A DNA stretch of 64,000 bases from Paraspadella gotoi (GCA_051294375.1 CM119267.1:25366882-25430881), one strand, 5' to 3'. Counted from the stretch's first letter, positions 21,039-62,960 are shown. Numbers and translations: made by a program. The notes: a model not told the origin generated them from the letters alone.

Positions 21039-23301
21039 ATGGAATTGGATACCGACTACGAACCTTTCCTAAAGCGGGAAACTGCTTTGTTAGAAACAGG
21101 GATGTATGCTATTTAAAATCCATTAAATACTTAGTCTAATGTTTTCAAAATTTTATAAAAATAAATGTTAGGGAAAATAAATTATAAGCTATAAACTGGG
21201 TTGGCAAAAACCTGGGTTTTTAAAAAAAAACCCAACCCACTGGTTTTTTTTGGGTTTTATTGGTTTTTTTTGGGTTTTTGAGTTTTTTTGGTTTTTTAAA
21301 ATTATAGATAGCAGACTGTCATATTATTTCTTTTTAATAAACAAATTTTAAAATATTTATACTTCTTAAGTGATTACTGATAAAAACATATAAAAATATA
21401 CTGATTATATTTAATAATAGTATTTATTAATTAATATTTTTTATGGTAAACAGAAATGTAATAAATATAAATATTATATTTTCTGAATAAAACCTGTTAT
21501 GAAAAAAGTGTATAAACTTAATTTTATTAGAAAAAGTAATTAAATACTCAAAATAATTTGATATAAATATGCATCATAAACATTTATATAACTACTATTA
21601 CATTAAAAATTGAAGTACATCTTTAGTACATGTTTTTGCTGAACTAATTTGTCTTTGGGCTAAAAATAAATTTTGATGTTCGGATTAAGCTAAGATTTTT
21701 TCCTGACGTCAATATATTATTTTCCTGCATTCTCGTTACTTTACTCCTGGTTAGGATACCTTTTCAGAGAATTTTTTACCGTGTGACAAATATTCAAATA
21801 TATAATTATATTGAAGTTTAATTTTTTCTGATAAATAGCTTTAAAAGAACCCTAACCTTGTGTTAAATAATAACAAAAGAATAGCTATCATTTTTAATGT
21901 GTTGCTCTTTACTTAATTTGCTATTCACGATTAGAATTACTAAATATAAGGAAAATGGTACAGAAGCCAGAAACGAAAGTGATACTGATAGTAAACAAGT
22001 AAAACATAGGTTTAGGGTCATTTTTTATCATTAAATTATATATTAAGCTTTATAAAAATGATAGATCTTATATGATTTAAATTTTTGCTTCAACAATTTA
22101 ATGTTTCATATTAAAAAATTTAAGTAATTTTAAAAAAACCCAAAAAAAAACTTTTTAGTGGGTTTTTTTGGGTTTTTTAGCTGGGTTTTTTTGGGTAGGT
22201 TTTTTAATGCCAACCCTGGCTATAAAACAACAAACGTATATTTAGCATCTCTTGAAATATGAAGTACCCTGTATACATCCCTTGTTAGCTGCGGTTACCA
22301 AAAGATATTATAGTGATTTATATGACGATGACGACGACAATGAAGACGACGACGACGAAGACTACAAAGAGAAAAATAAAAAAATTAATAAAAAAAATAA
22401 AAACAAGACTAGAGAAAAAGAAAGAGACGACAAGAAATTGTCTTGTTCCTTTTGTCGTCTTCCCACCGGCTCAGACTCCGAACTCCGTAATCACGTGATC
22501 GATTGTCACGGCCCGAATCACAATTTCTATCAGTGCTTCATTTGCGACAAACTTTTGCTGAACAAATACACTTTGCAACAACACTTCAACAACATTCACA
22601 AACGAGTTCGCCATCGTTGCCGCGAATGCCTAACCTCTTTCGCCTCCCACGCAGCCTTGAGCGATCATTTCTCGGAAATCCACGGGTCAGCTCGTTGCAT
22701 CTGTCCCGTTTGTTGGCGAGACTTTCGGACGTTAGAGCGGCGGCGTCGTCACGTGGTAGAGCATCATGCCGAGTTGGTCGTAAATCTGACGCCGGCAGCA
22801 ATCGACGCCTTCGTCCGTGACGCGTCACGGCGACGATTCGGGGGAAGCGAGGGAAGAGAGACCTCTGAACTTTGCTTCGAGAACGCCACCTTCGCCTGCG
22901 CCGCCTGTCGGGTCGGTTTCGATACGGAAGCCGACTTGTCGGCCCACGCTTCCAAATTTCACGCCGCCGACATTGGTCGTTTGCGCGAGGATGAGGAAAG
23001 ACTTTATCGCGAGAACCGAACGATTTGCGGTAAATCATGTGTCGCCTCCAAAATGGGAAGGGAAAAAGAGAAAGAAAATAATAGAGAAGAAATGCCGGTT
23101 GAAAATGATACACCCTTGGGAAATGAAATGCCCGTTGAAAAAGAAATGCACTATGGAAATGAAATACACCATCGAAATGAGATGTACCATGGAAACCAAG
23201 TTCCCTATAGAAATGACTCTCCTATAGGAAATGAAATGTCCCATGGAAATGAAATGTTTTATGAAAATGAAATACACCATGAAAATGAAATGCCCATGTA
23301 A
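21039..23301 (+). CDS. C2H2 zinc-finger protein with a repeat-encoded tail (5' exon tentative)
   Basis: The well-supported part is one long exon ending at 23301. It has a very acidic run (Asp/Glu), a Lys/Asn-rich stretch, then five C2H2 fingers: CSFC..HVIDCH, CFIC..HFNNIH, CREC..HFSEIH, CPVC..HVVEHH, CAAC..HASKFH. The tail (about 22 repeats of a Gly-Asn-Glu-Met type hexapeptide, some degenerate) comes from an 18-bp minisatellite. The long frame has no ATG before the fingers, so an upstream exon is needed. A candidate is 21039-21103 (MELDTDYEPFLKRETALLETG, donor GTATGC), joining in phase to an acceptor at 22313. That would place a hAT-like MITE inside intron 1. The 5' model is weak; the acceptor lacks a good pyrimidine tract. 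Confidence 0.6.
21196..22219. mobile_element. hAT-like MITE, 1,024 bp
   Basis: Ends read CTGGGTTGGCA on the left and TGCCAACCCTGG on the right, with subterminal AAAAACCC/GGGTTTTT blocks also inverted. The 7-bp direct repeat CTATAAA (21189-21195 and 22220-22226) flanks it, close to the 8-bp target site of hAT elements. The interior is AT-rich with no transposase. Confidence 0.85.
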
Positions 23302-23415
23302 ATAGAATGCCCCATTTAAATGAATGCCTATGTAAATGAAATGCCCCGTGGAAATGACTTGCCCATAAGAAATGAAATGTTCCATGAAAATGAAATGCCA
23401 CAAGGAAATGAAACA
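23090..23415 (+). repeat. 18-bp minisatellite spanning the end of the zinc-finger gene
   Basis: Tandem units like GAAATGCCCNTGGAAAT run from inside the coding exon, through the TAA at 23299-23301, and on for another 110 bp. Units past the stop are more degenerate. Confidence 0.85.
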
Positions 23416-24272
23416 TTATAACAACGAAGGAAGTAGGCGTAGTTTATTAAGAGAGACGAGAGTCAAAGATGGCGCGAGAGATAGACAAAGGAAAACAATA
23501 CTTTTTAGGATTCAGTTAATTTAATACGTTGTCGGACTATCATTTGATTCCGGCGCCGCTTCCATGCGATGAGGGAGAGAGTCGTAGAGGCTGCGCAAAT
23601 ATGAAGGATTTAGCTCCTGCTAAATGCGTTTTACAATTTTTCTCCTTTAAATGCATTTGCTGGTTTTTTATTTTTTTGTTCTCACAATCCAAGCTTTGAA
23701 CAAGTTTGAGAAAACAATGCCGGATCTGTCAACGATCATTAGCGGTAAATAGCTGATCAGATAATTGATTAATTACAAAATAATTAACAATTAATTAATT
23801 ACTTATTTATTTATAATTAATTAATGCAGCTTGAATTTACATTTAATATAAAATTTAAAAAAGCATATCAAATAGTGAAATAGATTTTTTGTTTTTTCCA
23901 TTTAAATTAATTTCCACTCTGACGATTCCATCGAAACTTTATTTCCAGCTTAATAACACACTTTCCTACCCACGTACAAAATTTCAAGTCAATCGCACCA
24001 CACAATCATGAGTAATTGGCGTTCAAAGCTTAGGGGGGACGGACGGACATCAATTTTTTTGCATAATTTATCATAATTCGATGTTCTGACATGATCTAAG
24101 TGACTTACTAACAAGATTGGGGGGGCGGACCGACAAAGTGAATTATAGAGCCGGAATCTGCTGCAGATCCGGCTAAAAATAATTGGTATCAGTACATGTT
24201 TTTTGCTACCGTTATTCCACTTATTTAATGCCTTCAAGGCCCATTAATATCGCAGCTGTATTTCCATTAAGA
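23302..24272. repeat. Spacer holding a foldback-family fragment
   Basis: The sequence at about 23735-24178 is a reverse-complement relative of the element at 27779-29733: same words CCACTCTGACGATTCCATCG, GGGGACGGACGGAC and ATTCGATGTTCTGACATGAT, ending in a GCAGATCCGGCT palindrome. The rest is AT-rich, with no gene seen. Confidence 0.65.
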
Positions 24273-27127
24273 ATGCGGTTAGGCTCGAAATTCTTGATAA
24301 GTCTCCGTCTCGCCCGTTGCTTTCACGCGCACGGTTCTGCGCTCAGCCCCAGAGTGGCGCCGCTCGTTAACCTTTCGAGCGGTGCCGCGGAGGATCCAGC
24401 GAATTCCCCGTCGGAGATCGATGGCAACAACAACAATGAAGATGATCGAGTTTCGGTCGGACGGTCTAATTATTTTCCTCGGTTCGGTTTCAACTCCAAG
24501 AGTCAACGTTATGAGAATTTGGTTCCATCGACGACGATTAAGACGACGACAACTCCTCCTCCTCCTCCCCAAAACCTCGTCCCCATCGAGGATGCTTCCT
24601 CCGAATCGTCATCGTCATCGTCTCCCGTTTCTCCTTCCTCCGTTGCTCTCCCCAAATCCTCGCCCGCCCATCTCCAACATCCTTTCGCCGCTCAAAACAA
24701 AGAGATCTACGAGACTCGAGTCCCTCGACGAATCCTCAAGATGAAGTTCGATCAAGACGTCGTCGGCGAGGAGTTCGAACGGGCAATGTCGCCGCTGGAC
24801 TGGCGCACACTCGTCCGCCTCCGTCTTCCCTTCATGGATCACGTTAATTTTTTGGAGGCGATGACGGCCTTTCGTCGAATCGTCGATCCTGAGGTCAGAG
24901 TCATTCGAGGATGGATTGAACTTATTAATAGTCACCGAATTTAATATATATAATTTTTGTATGTTTCCACTGTTGATCTGGTTAGGCCTTTTGCTCCTCC
25001 GAGATCCTTGACTGGCCCGAGTTCGTCGTCGTTGTCAAAGGTCTCGTCAAACACTCTCGCGACTTTGACCACGACGAGGCGCTGGAGGCTCTCGTGACGA
25101 TGTTGGCGGTGGGCGTTCCCATCGACAGCGCCCCCGTTTTCGTGTATCTCGAGCTGATGAAGACCCACATCAATCGATTGACGATCGTCGAGCTGCTGCG
25201 GTTGTACCGGACGCTGACTGTGATAGGGGCCAGAGAGTTACAGGAGGAAGAGGAGGCTCTCTTCAAAAACTCCTATCGCAAACTGACCGGGATTTTGATG
25301 GGAGTCGAGGAGCTTCTCTCTCTTCGATTCGACGAGGAATTCTCGTGGCTCTCGACGGAAGACATCGTAGATCTCCTCGCTTTTCTGCGACCGCATCGAC
25401 TCTCCGTACGGATGTACGAGAAGTGTCTTCAGTCTCTGGTGAGATCCAGGAAGTTGAAAGTATTCTTAAAAATGTCTAAATATTCGTTTGAGCATGTACT
25501 CGCTCTAAATTTTTGACTCACCCCATTGAGTGCGGCTACCCCTAGAAGTTCTAGTCTAATATCGCTAGGAATTCTTATTTGTATAATTTTGAGATGTAGT
25601 TTAATTAGTATTTAGTGCTCACGGTGCACTTGGTTTTGTTTAGAATTTTAAAACATTTATGAATGACTGAAAATATTAATACTATACAGAAGGCTTCATA
25701 AAATGTGGTACTGTGGCGGTGTATTCACACCGCCTCACGTCCACCATCCTTCAGCCAAATCCATTGGCTCAGAGGGGGAACACACCATCCCAGACTTTCC
25801 TCTGCGTTGGCAAAGCGAGACCGTCCGAGGGTAACCGCGCCAGTGACTGGAGGCGTCACTGAGGGTCGGAAGCCCCCAAAGCCAACAGTGAGATGCCCCA
25901 TCCCCATGGGCATCACAGGCAACCCGGCTGTTGCCATAGTACCCCTTTTTTGTGACCAGAACACGTTCCGAGAAAACTATTGAATAGATTTTAATGAAAT
26001 TTGGTATGAACGATCCCTATGTGAATACATATAGAAATATCGAGGCAAATTTCAATATTTGACCCCGAGCCGAGATATGGGGCCCGGTAGGGGTCACTCA
26101 TGGGGGCAAAAAATGGTCAAAATTTGTTTTTTTTATTTTTTTATTTTTTTTTGTTTTGAACTGTTGCCCAGACGTTTACTCTTCCACAAAAATGTATTTA
26201 TTTTCACAAAAATATTAGTTTACCATAAGTTTCAGCATCATGAACATCAGCTGTTTAAGTCAGATTTGGAATAATTCTGGAAAATTTGGAGAAAAACGAT
26301 GAACCATGCATCTTCAAACACCGATTAATTAGCAAAAAAATTATTAATTTTAGTTTTAAAAAATATTTTTATATGTTTAAAACATCAATGAACCTGATTC
26401 TACTAAAAAAATATAAAAAAATTTTTAAAAAATTTTAGCCTTTTTTGGCCCCCCAGGGGTCCAGCCCCAGGGCCCTGTATCTCTTGTCAGGGGTTGAATA
26501 TTAAAATTCGCTTCCATAGTTTCATTTATATTGTCATTAGAACTCTAAATGTAAAATTTCATGAAATTCGATCCGGTAGTTTGGTGGGAACAGATTCTGG
26601 TCACAAAAAAGGGGTACCACATTTTATAATATGAAGCCTTCTGTATATCATGCTCGACCTTATATCCGCTTAAAAATCCTCTTCAGATTTCCCGATGCGA
26701 CGAATTGACATTAAAATCCTCGACTCGATTCTGTTTGTGGCTCAACACTTCGCCTTTAAACTCTTCTTATTCTTCGTCTTCATTAAGTTCGACTCCTTCA
26801 TTTTTCCACATCGACATCTCGACGGATTTCAACCACCTCCACGCCCCCCTCCTTCACGCCATCGTCAGCATCGTTCGAGATGCAGCGGAGAGCGACGCGG
26901 GGAATTCGTTGGATACTGTCGCGGCGGCTGCGGCGGCGACTGCAACGACGCTTCGTTTTTGTTCCGTGACTCAATCGTTGCGGACGAAAGAAAAATTAAG
27001 GAACCTCGTCCCTTCTCTCGCTCTCGATCCCCCATTTGCTCACTGTTCATTCGAAGTGACAGAATTGTTATCGATGTCCCCAGAGATTATTTATGCTCGA
27101 TCGTCAAAGGACATCACTTTAAATTGA
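24273..27127 (+). CDS. Unrecognised protein, likely mitochondrial, helical
   Basis: Three exons in phase 0: 24273-24893, 24986-25438, 26687-27127; 504 aa. The N-terminus from the chosen Met (MRLGSKFLISLRLARCFHAHG) is basic and amphipathic, like a mitochondrial targeting peptide. A Ser/Pro/Thr-rich linker (about 85-140) follows. The rest is Leu-rich and helical, with repeated patterns such as DHDEALEALVTMLAVG and TIVELLRLYRTLTVIGAREL. These recall helical-repeat organelle RNA-binding proteins (FASTK-domain or similar), but I see no RAP domain and no decisive motif. An upstream in-frame ATG near 24225 is possible. Intron 2 is almost entirely a MITE. The last exon is low-complexity (Ser/Ala runs), which lowers confidence in its exact frame. 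Confidence 0.62.
25687..26643. mobile_element. Second copy of the CAGAAGGC MITE, carrying a nested insertion
   Basis: Same ends as 11263-11958, flanked by TA on both sides. It retains the GGGGTACCACATTTTATAAT right arm missing from the first copy. The left arm is split by a 227-bp insertion. The body shares ACACGTTCCGAGAAAACTA and CCCCAGGGGTCC with the first copy. Confidence 0.88.
25712..25938. mobile_element. Nested 227-bp insertion with GTAC target duplication
   Basis: The sequence between TGTGGCGGTG and GTTGCCATA interrupts the MITE left arm. GTAC is repeated at 25708-25711 and 25939-25942, and removing the insert restores the GGTACC continuity seen in the first copy. Ends TGTGGC/GCCATA form a weak inverted repeat. 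GC-rich, non-coding. Confidence 0.8.
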
Positions 27128-27261
27128 TACTTTTTTTATAATTAATTACTTATGTTTTGTTTTTTCAAGATGGACTTGATTGATAAATTCCGTTAAAACA
27201 TCACTATTCAATACTGTTAACATAATTGTTTTCATTACTCTTGTCATCTCTGTGATCGAGG

Positions 27262-57206
<29,945 letters not shown>

Positions 57207-57448
57207 TCTCTTCCTTTGTTAGAACGATTATGAAATGTCCTTTGTCTTTACGGAGTCTTTTTTTTTTTTGTGCCTTTCGCCTTATGTTGCCGATGAAATT
57301 GAATTTTATGATTTCCACTTCATTAACTTCTCATGATTATTAAGATGAAAACTATTACCCAAACGATCGCGCCATTTAGTTCTTTATGATCAATCGCTTT
57401 CTTTTTCTTCTTTTAACTGTTTACTGATTCGTGTATTCACTGGTCGTC

Positions 57449-58501
57449 ATGTTGTTGTCCGCCTTCTGCCTCGTCCTCGCTCTTGGCACGGCAAATGCCG
57501 AGCCCGTCGTCGGCTCCGTCGTTTTAGACGAAGTCACTTTTCACAAAATCGTTTCTCTTCACAGTCTCGTTCTCGTCAAGTTCGATCAGGTGCTTTGTTT
57601 TGATTGCCATATGTGTAATATATGTAATATATGAAATTGGTACAACCAATATAAAAATTATCCATTCATTTAATAAATAATATATATATATTATCAGAGG
57701 AGGATTTAGCCTGCCGTCCAATTCTCCTCTTCTTCTTCTTCTTTCCTCCTCCTGCCCCTCAGTATATTTTGTCTCGCGATACATTCTTTCGTTTCTACTC
57801 TTCGCGAAATATACCATTATTTTTCCCTCTATTTCTTCACGCCTTCAATACCCCTCAAGATTATATATATATAATATATGCAATATATGCATAATACATA
57901 ACTAATAATTCTCGTATTTTTTCTTTATATTTCTCCGTTTCCCATTTTTTATCTTTCTATTTCCAGATGTATCCGTGGGGCGACCATGTATCCCACTACC
58001 GGACCCTCGTCTCTCGCCTCTCTCGCCGCGACGACCTCCTCCTGGCCGAAGTCCCCGTGGCGGATTTCGGGGAGCGTCAAAACGCCGCCCTCGCCCAATC
58101 GTTCGGCGTCAAGACGGCGACCTACGATTATCCGCAATACAGGCTGTTCATCAAGGAGAAGGGGATGAAGCCCGTCGTTTATAAGGGTAAGGAAAAATCT
58201 TTCTTTTTTTTTTCCAAATTTTTCCTTTCTTTTTATTTTTTTTGTTTCTTCCTTCCTTCCTTTTCCTCTTTTCCTCCTCTTCCCCCGTCCCCCAAGGCAA
58301 CAACGAAGTGGACGACCTCATGAAATTCATCATCCTTTCTTCGGGTCGATGGCTTCACCTCCCAGGCTGCGTCGCCGACTTCGACGACCTCATCGACGGA
58401 TTCGCAGAGAAGTCGGTGGAGGAGCGGGAGACGCTCGTCGCCTCCGCGGAGTCGATGCTCAAGTCGATCGAGAACGAGGCGGACGAAGAGTCGGGCAAAA
58501 T
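57449..58501 (+). CDS. ERP29: ERp29/windbeutel ER chaperone (last exon not found)
   Basis: Redox-inactive thioredoxin-fold protein of the ER lumen that aids secretory protein folding. Exons 57449-57589, 57967-58186 and 58297-58501 join in phase to 188 codons. The signal peptide is MLLSAFCLVLALGTANA. The thioredoxin-like domain follows (GSVVLDEVTFHKIV, LVLVKFDQMYPWGDH, DDLLLAEVPVADFGERQN) with no CxxC, as in ERp29. RWLHLPGCVADFDDLIDGF begins the helical D domain and keeps the family's single Cys. Exon 3 ends at a GTGCGT donor in phase 2. The expected terminal exon (about 70 residues and an ER-retention signal) was not seen up to 64 kb. The gene begins 243 bp after the KAT7 stop. Confidence 0.92.
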
Positions 58502-59765
58502 GTGCGTCGAGGGTTCTAACTTCTTAGTATATATTCTTAGTTTATTACAAAATAAAATTGTTTATCAATCTCTTTTTAATATAGTAGTAAATTATTCCAA
58601 GTCCATTAGTGTTCTGTTTTAATATTATTTAATAATTTGCACTCATGTGCTAAAAAACGTACCAGGCGCTCTATAAAAATATTTTAAAAAATTAGGTTAG
58701 TGCGGGGTAATTCGGAACCACAAATTCTTTAAATAACAAAAAATTGTTTAAAGATATTTTATAATTTTTTTTGGTTCATTAAACTAACTTGACTTTCCAT
58801 TATTAAAGTCAAAGCATTCCGCTGCTGCTTGAGTAGTCGTTTTCAAGCCTCTGTCACAGTCATATTTGACGTAATATGATTATGGAATATTAATATATGA
58901 TAGACAAGACTACTAATTTATAGTTATAATTAAATTATTTTTTACATAGCTACAATTAAATTGGGGTAAAACGTGTGTTAGCAACATTTGTTAAATAATT
59001 AGATGGAAAAAATTATCATACTATTAATGTTACAGTAAAAAATCAATTTTTAGCAATAAAAAATATACAAAAGTTTGGAATAGAATTTAACGCCTAAATA
59101 TGGTTAAAAAATTAGTTTGAGACAAAATTAAGATGAAATTAATATAAAATTTGGAAAAGTAAATAAAAAATTTTTAAAAAATTTAAAAAGATAAATAAAA
59201 ATGATAAATAAATAAATAAAAAATGGGGAAAAAAAGATGGGGACGATATTCAAGAATCAAAAGAAATAAAAAAACTTTGTCAAAAATACTATAAATCAAA
59301 AAATCTATACAAATTTTTTATCTACTGTTATTCAATAATTTTTAAAAAGTGAGAACATAGTATTAAAAATTATTTTACCCACTTTTTTAAGAGAAATATT
59401 TTTTTAAACTTGATCATTCCAAAACAAGCTGGAAAATCCAATTTTATTTAAAAGATTCATCATATTTTTTAACAATTGTGAAATTATTATTTAGGGATCT
59501 GGGTCAATCCAGTTATCAGCTATTCTTCCAGATGTCCAGTATAATTTTTTTTCTAATTTTAATTTATTACAAAGAACACAAAGTATTAGAAGAAAAAAGA
59601 TTAGTTTTAAATTAATCAGATTTTTTAACGTTCAGCTTTGCTGTCGAGTACTTCATTTTTTTAAAAAAATCACTGCTCCTAAATGGATGGCATAATTTTT
59701 AAAAAATTTGTTAAATGTTTTATATTTAATTGAACTTAAATTTTTTAAAAACAAATATACAGGGT
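58502..59765 (+). other. AT-rich stretch after ERp29 exon 3
   Basis: More than 1.2 kb of A/T-rich sequence without recognisable coding, RNA or repeat family. It is presumably ERp29 intron 3, if the gene is intact further on. Confidence 0.5.
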
Positions 59766-59940
59766 GTTTTTATCGTCGCAATCGCTATTGTAACGCTTTT
59801 CCGCATAAGTGGTGTCGGCGTTGTCGTCGGCGTTTCAAATTATTGATCACCTTTTTATCGTCGCAATCGCTAAGCTTTTGCTTTTGCGCATAAGTGGCGT
59901 CGTCGTTGTCGTCGTCGCCTTTTTTATGATGAAATTCTCA
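59766..59940 (+). repeat. Partial modular repeats (two heads)
   Basis: Two tandem partial heads of the modular family: TTTTTATCGTCGCAATCGCT at 59769 and again at 59855, each followed by GCATAAGTGG and GTCGTCG-type runs. Confidence 0.7.
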
Positions 59941-59943
59941 TAT

Positions 59944-59995
59944 CGGTCCGCCTCGCCACGAAATGCCCTTGGTCCGCCTCGCCACGAAATGCCCT
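59944..59995 (+). repeat. 26-bp direct repeat next to the DIRS element
   Basis: GGTCCGCCTCGCCACGAAAT (start of the unit) occurs twice in tandem. It could be part of the DIRS terminal structure. Confidence 0.75.
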
Positions 59996-60179
59996 TTTGT
60001 TCGCGCTAGTCGATAGATCGCGCGTTTATCAGAGTCAGAAAAACAAACAAATAAACATCGAAAAAATGAAAAAAAGAAAATCCAGAGGGAAGCCGTCACG
60101 TGACCGGCCGACAATGGGAGCCCGGCATCCACCGAAGCCGGCTTCCTCCCTCATCCGGGCGACTGAGATCCTCAATTGT

Positions 60180-61260
60180 CCCTAGAAGGTCCCGGAGGGC
60201 GCCCCACGCGACGTCCCTGCAGTAGAAACGGAAGAAGGTGCGCTCCAGACCAATCTCCCGCGTGTAAGATGACGCCGAGATCCACGCCGCGACGGAAGGC
60301 TTCTGAAACCGCCATAGCGCGTGTCGACCCCGGGGGCGCAGAAACATCTGCCTCCAAAAAGAGCTCCTTGAGAATGGAGGCGAAATGCTGCGTCGAGAGT
60401 TGACGAAAAGGGCGCGCGGGGGTGCAGAAAAGAAAATCGTGCTGCGGCGCCAATTCCGAACGAAGAGAGAGCCATTGCGTAGCGCCTGAACCGGGCAACG
60501 ATCCGAGAGCGGCAGCGAATCGAGACGGAACGCCGGACCCATGTGTCCGACCCTGTCCGTCTTCGAGACCATCGATGGAACCGACGAACGTGATCTGCCG
60601 CTAAGGAAAGATAGCCGCGTTGCAACGAAGAGAAACGATCTCTGAAGGGCGACTAGCTGACGCTAAAGCGACGAGAAAGAGCGAGCGTCATAGAAGATCC
60701 CTCGGCGCGATCGGAAGAGGCGCCGAGTCGAGAATGCGTAAAACCGAGGCCCATTCCACGTGGGGAAGGTCCGACGTGAGGGAGGGCGTCTCTCGAAAAC
60801 TCCCTTGAGAAGGCGCCGGACCAAAGGATGCTCTCCAACGCGCGCTCCCGCCAGGGGGGGAGAGTAGCTGAGATGGCCGATCTGTGAAGGTTGATCGTGC
60901 TGTACGAGAGGCCCTTCTCGCACAGAAAACCGAGATATCGTAGAACATCCTCTAGAGAGGCTTGAGATCCTCGAACCTCTCTATCCTGAAGGAAGTCGCA
61001 GAAGGAGCTCCAAGCTCTGGCGTAACGCTCTCTGGTAGAACCTCTCCAGCTGTCGACGATGACGGAGAAGGTGGAGTCGTCGATGTCGGAGAGATTGTGG
61101 CACCGCCTAAAATCCTCCAGACGACGAGCTTGAAGCGATCCGCCTGCGTGGCGGAAGTCCGGAACACGAGGTCGAGACGAGGTTTTTCGGCGCCGGAAGG
61201 CGCCTCGCGTCCAGAATCCGAAGGAGAAGTAGGCGGGAACCACTTCTGAGCCGGCCAAAA
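60180..61260 (-). pseudogene. DIRS tyrosine recombinase (frameshifted)
   Basis: The N-terminal core-binding part reads RGSTRERYARAWSSFCDFLQ, then LEDVLRYLGFLCEKGLSYST and INLHRSAISA. The catalytic part is in other frames near 60180-60350: STRAMAVSEAFRRGVDLGVIL with HAGDWSGA, then FFRFYCRD holding the likely nucleophile Tyr. At least two frameshifts separate these pieces, so the copy is inactive as assembled. Confidence 0.82.
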
Positions 61261-61379
61261 CGGGGTGATCAGAGAAAGGAGCCCCTCGCCTTCTCCAGCT
61301 TGCGGATCACCATCATCAGCAGAGGAGGGGGAGGGAAGAGATAGGCCAGATCGAAGACCCAGCGTTGCGCCAAGGCGTC

Positions 61380-62960
61380 TATCCCTCCGCCTCCGGCGTC
61401 GCCTCCCAGGCGAAAAAGCGTGGAACTTGAGCCGACCGGGGAGTCGCGAAAAGATCGATGCTGGGCAGACCGAAAACGTCGACCATCTGGCGGAACACTC
61501 TCGGAAGGAGTTTCCAGTCCGCCACCTTGCGGCCCCTCGACGCCGCGTCCGTGATGAGATTCCTCTCCGAAGAGAGATGGACACCTGAAATCCGGATCTT
61601 CAGGTTGGAGGCCAGTAGAAGTGTCTCCCTGACTACTTCGTGGAGAGCCTGCGACCTGCTGCAGCCCCGACGAGACAGGTGAGAGAGACGAGGCTGTCCG
61701 TCTTCCAAAGGATGGACGCGCCGTGGAAAGAAGCTCCGAATCGTTGGAGGAAGATCTTCAGAACTGTGAACTCCTTCACATTGATATGGAGAGGGGCATC
61801 CCCAGTCGACCAGGTTCCCCTCGACAGCTGGCCCTGATGGAGGATCCCCCATCCCTGCGACGAAGCATCCGTCGTCACCTCCAGCGTGCAGTCCTCCGGG
61901 GAGAGTCGTCGATCGGACGACAGCACTGGTCCGGAGAAAGGGCTGCGATCCACCGCAGCTCCTCTATCGCCGGCGAGTGGAGAGGAACAACCGGGACGAG
62001 ATCCTTCTCTGACTTGTAGACGCGATTGACGTCTCGTTGAATCCTCGAAGACCGGCAACGCAGCAGCGGAACCGCCATGGACGCCGCCGTCGAATGGCCT
62101 AGAAGCTGAAGGCACTGACGGGCACTTGGCGCGGTCGTTGACAGAAGATTCTCCGCGAGAGAGCGAAGAGTCGTAATTTTTGTTCCCGGAGCGCGATGGA
62201 GTGGGAGAGGCTGTCCCAAACGAAACCGAGGAAATCGAACTCTGAGATGGGGACAGGCTCGACTTCTGAAGGTGGATGATGAACCCCGCCTCCTTGAATA
62301 GCCACACCGCCTTCCGAGTGGCTCGTCGACAATCGTCCGCCGAAGATCCCAGGATCAAGATGTCGTCTATATAAAAGAGCATCGAATCCCCTGTTGGCGG
62401 AGCCACTGCACTAAAGGCCTCGTTGACTTGGTGAAAAGCCAAGGGCCCGTCGAGAGGCCGAATGCTGGCCCTTCCAAATGAAGCGGCAAAACCGATGCTC
62501 CTCGTGAATCGGGAGATGGAGATAAGCATCTCGAAGGTCTATCGAGGCACCCCAATCGCCTCGTCAAACATCCTTTCTACGCGGGGCTCCTTCCATCCGG
62601 AAATAAGGCGGCGAAAGGAAACGAGAGTTGAGCTTTTTCAAGTTCAAAATCGGGCGCCAGCCTCCATCTTTCTTTGGAACGAGGAAAATCTTGGAAAAAA
62701 ACCCGGAGAACCCGGACCTCCTCGATGGCGTTCTTCTCCAAAGCCGCCGCAATCTCCGCGTCGACCAAGGCGTCTCGGTCTCCAAAGGATGGCGTCTCGT
62801 CCGAGGGAAGAGGGAGGCGTGTTGGAATCTGCTTCGCCCCCTCGAGACGGAAGCCGAGATGTTGTCGAGAATGGGCGACGTCTCTCCAACGAGCGTCGTC
62901 CAGAAGGGTCGAAAGAGACGAAGCCGACCTCCGACGGGGACTTCCGGGAGAAGCGCCGGC
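61380..62960 (-). pseudogene. DIRS reverse transcriptase and RNase H (frameshifted)
   Basis: From 5' to 3' on the minus strand: VGGRLRLFRPFWTTLVGETS; then, in another frame, DAEIAAALEKNAIEEV; then FFSKIFLVPKKDGGWRPIL. The catalytic MLFYIDDILIL is at 62352-62383. RNase H follows, with VTTDASSQGWGIL, INVKEFTVLK and a later Asp-Ser (TDSLVSL). NLITDAASRGRKVADWKL and GLPSIDLFATPRSAQVPRFF are the region typical of DIRS elements between RNase H and the recombinase. Several frame changes show it is degenerate. Confidence 0.88.
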
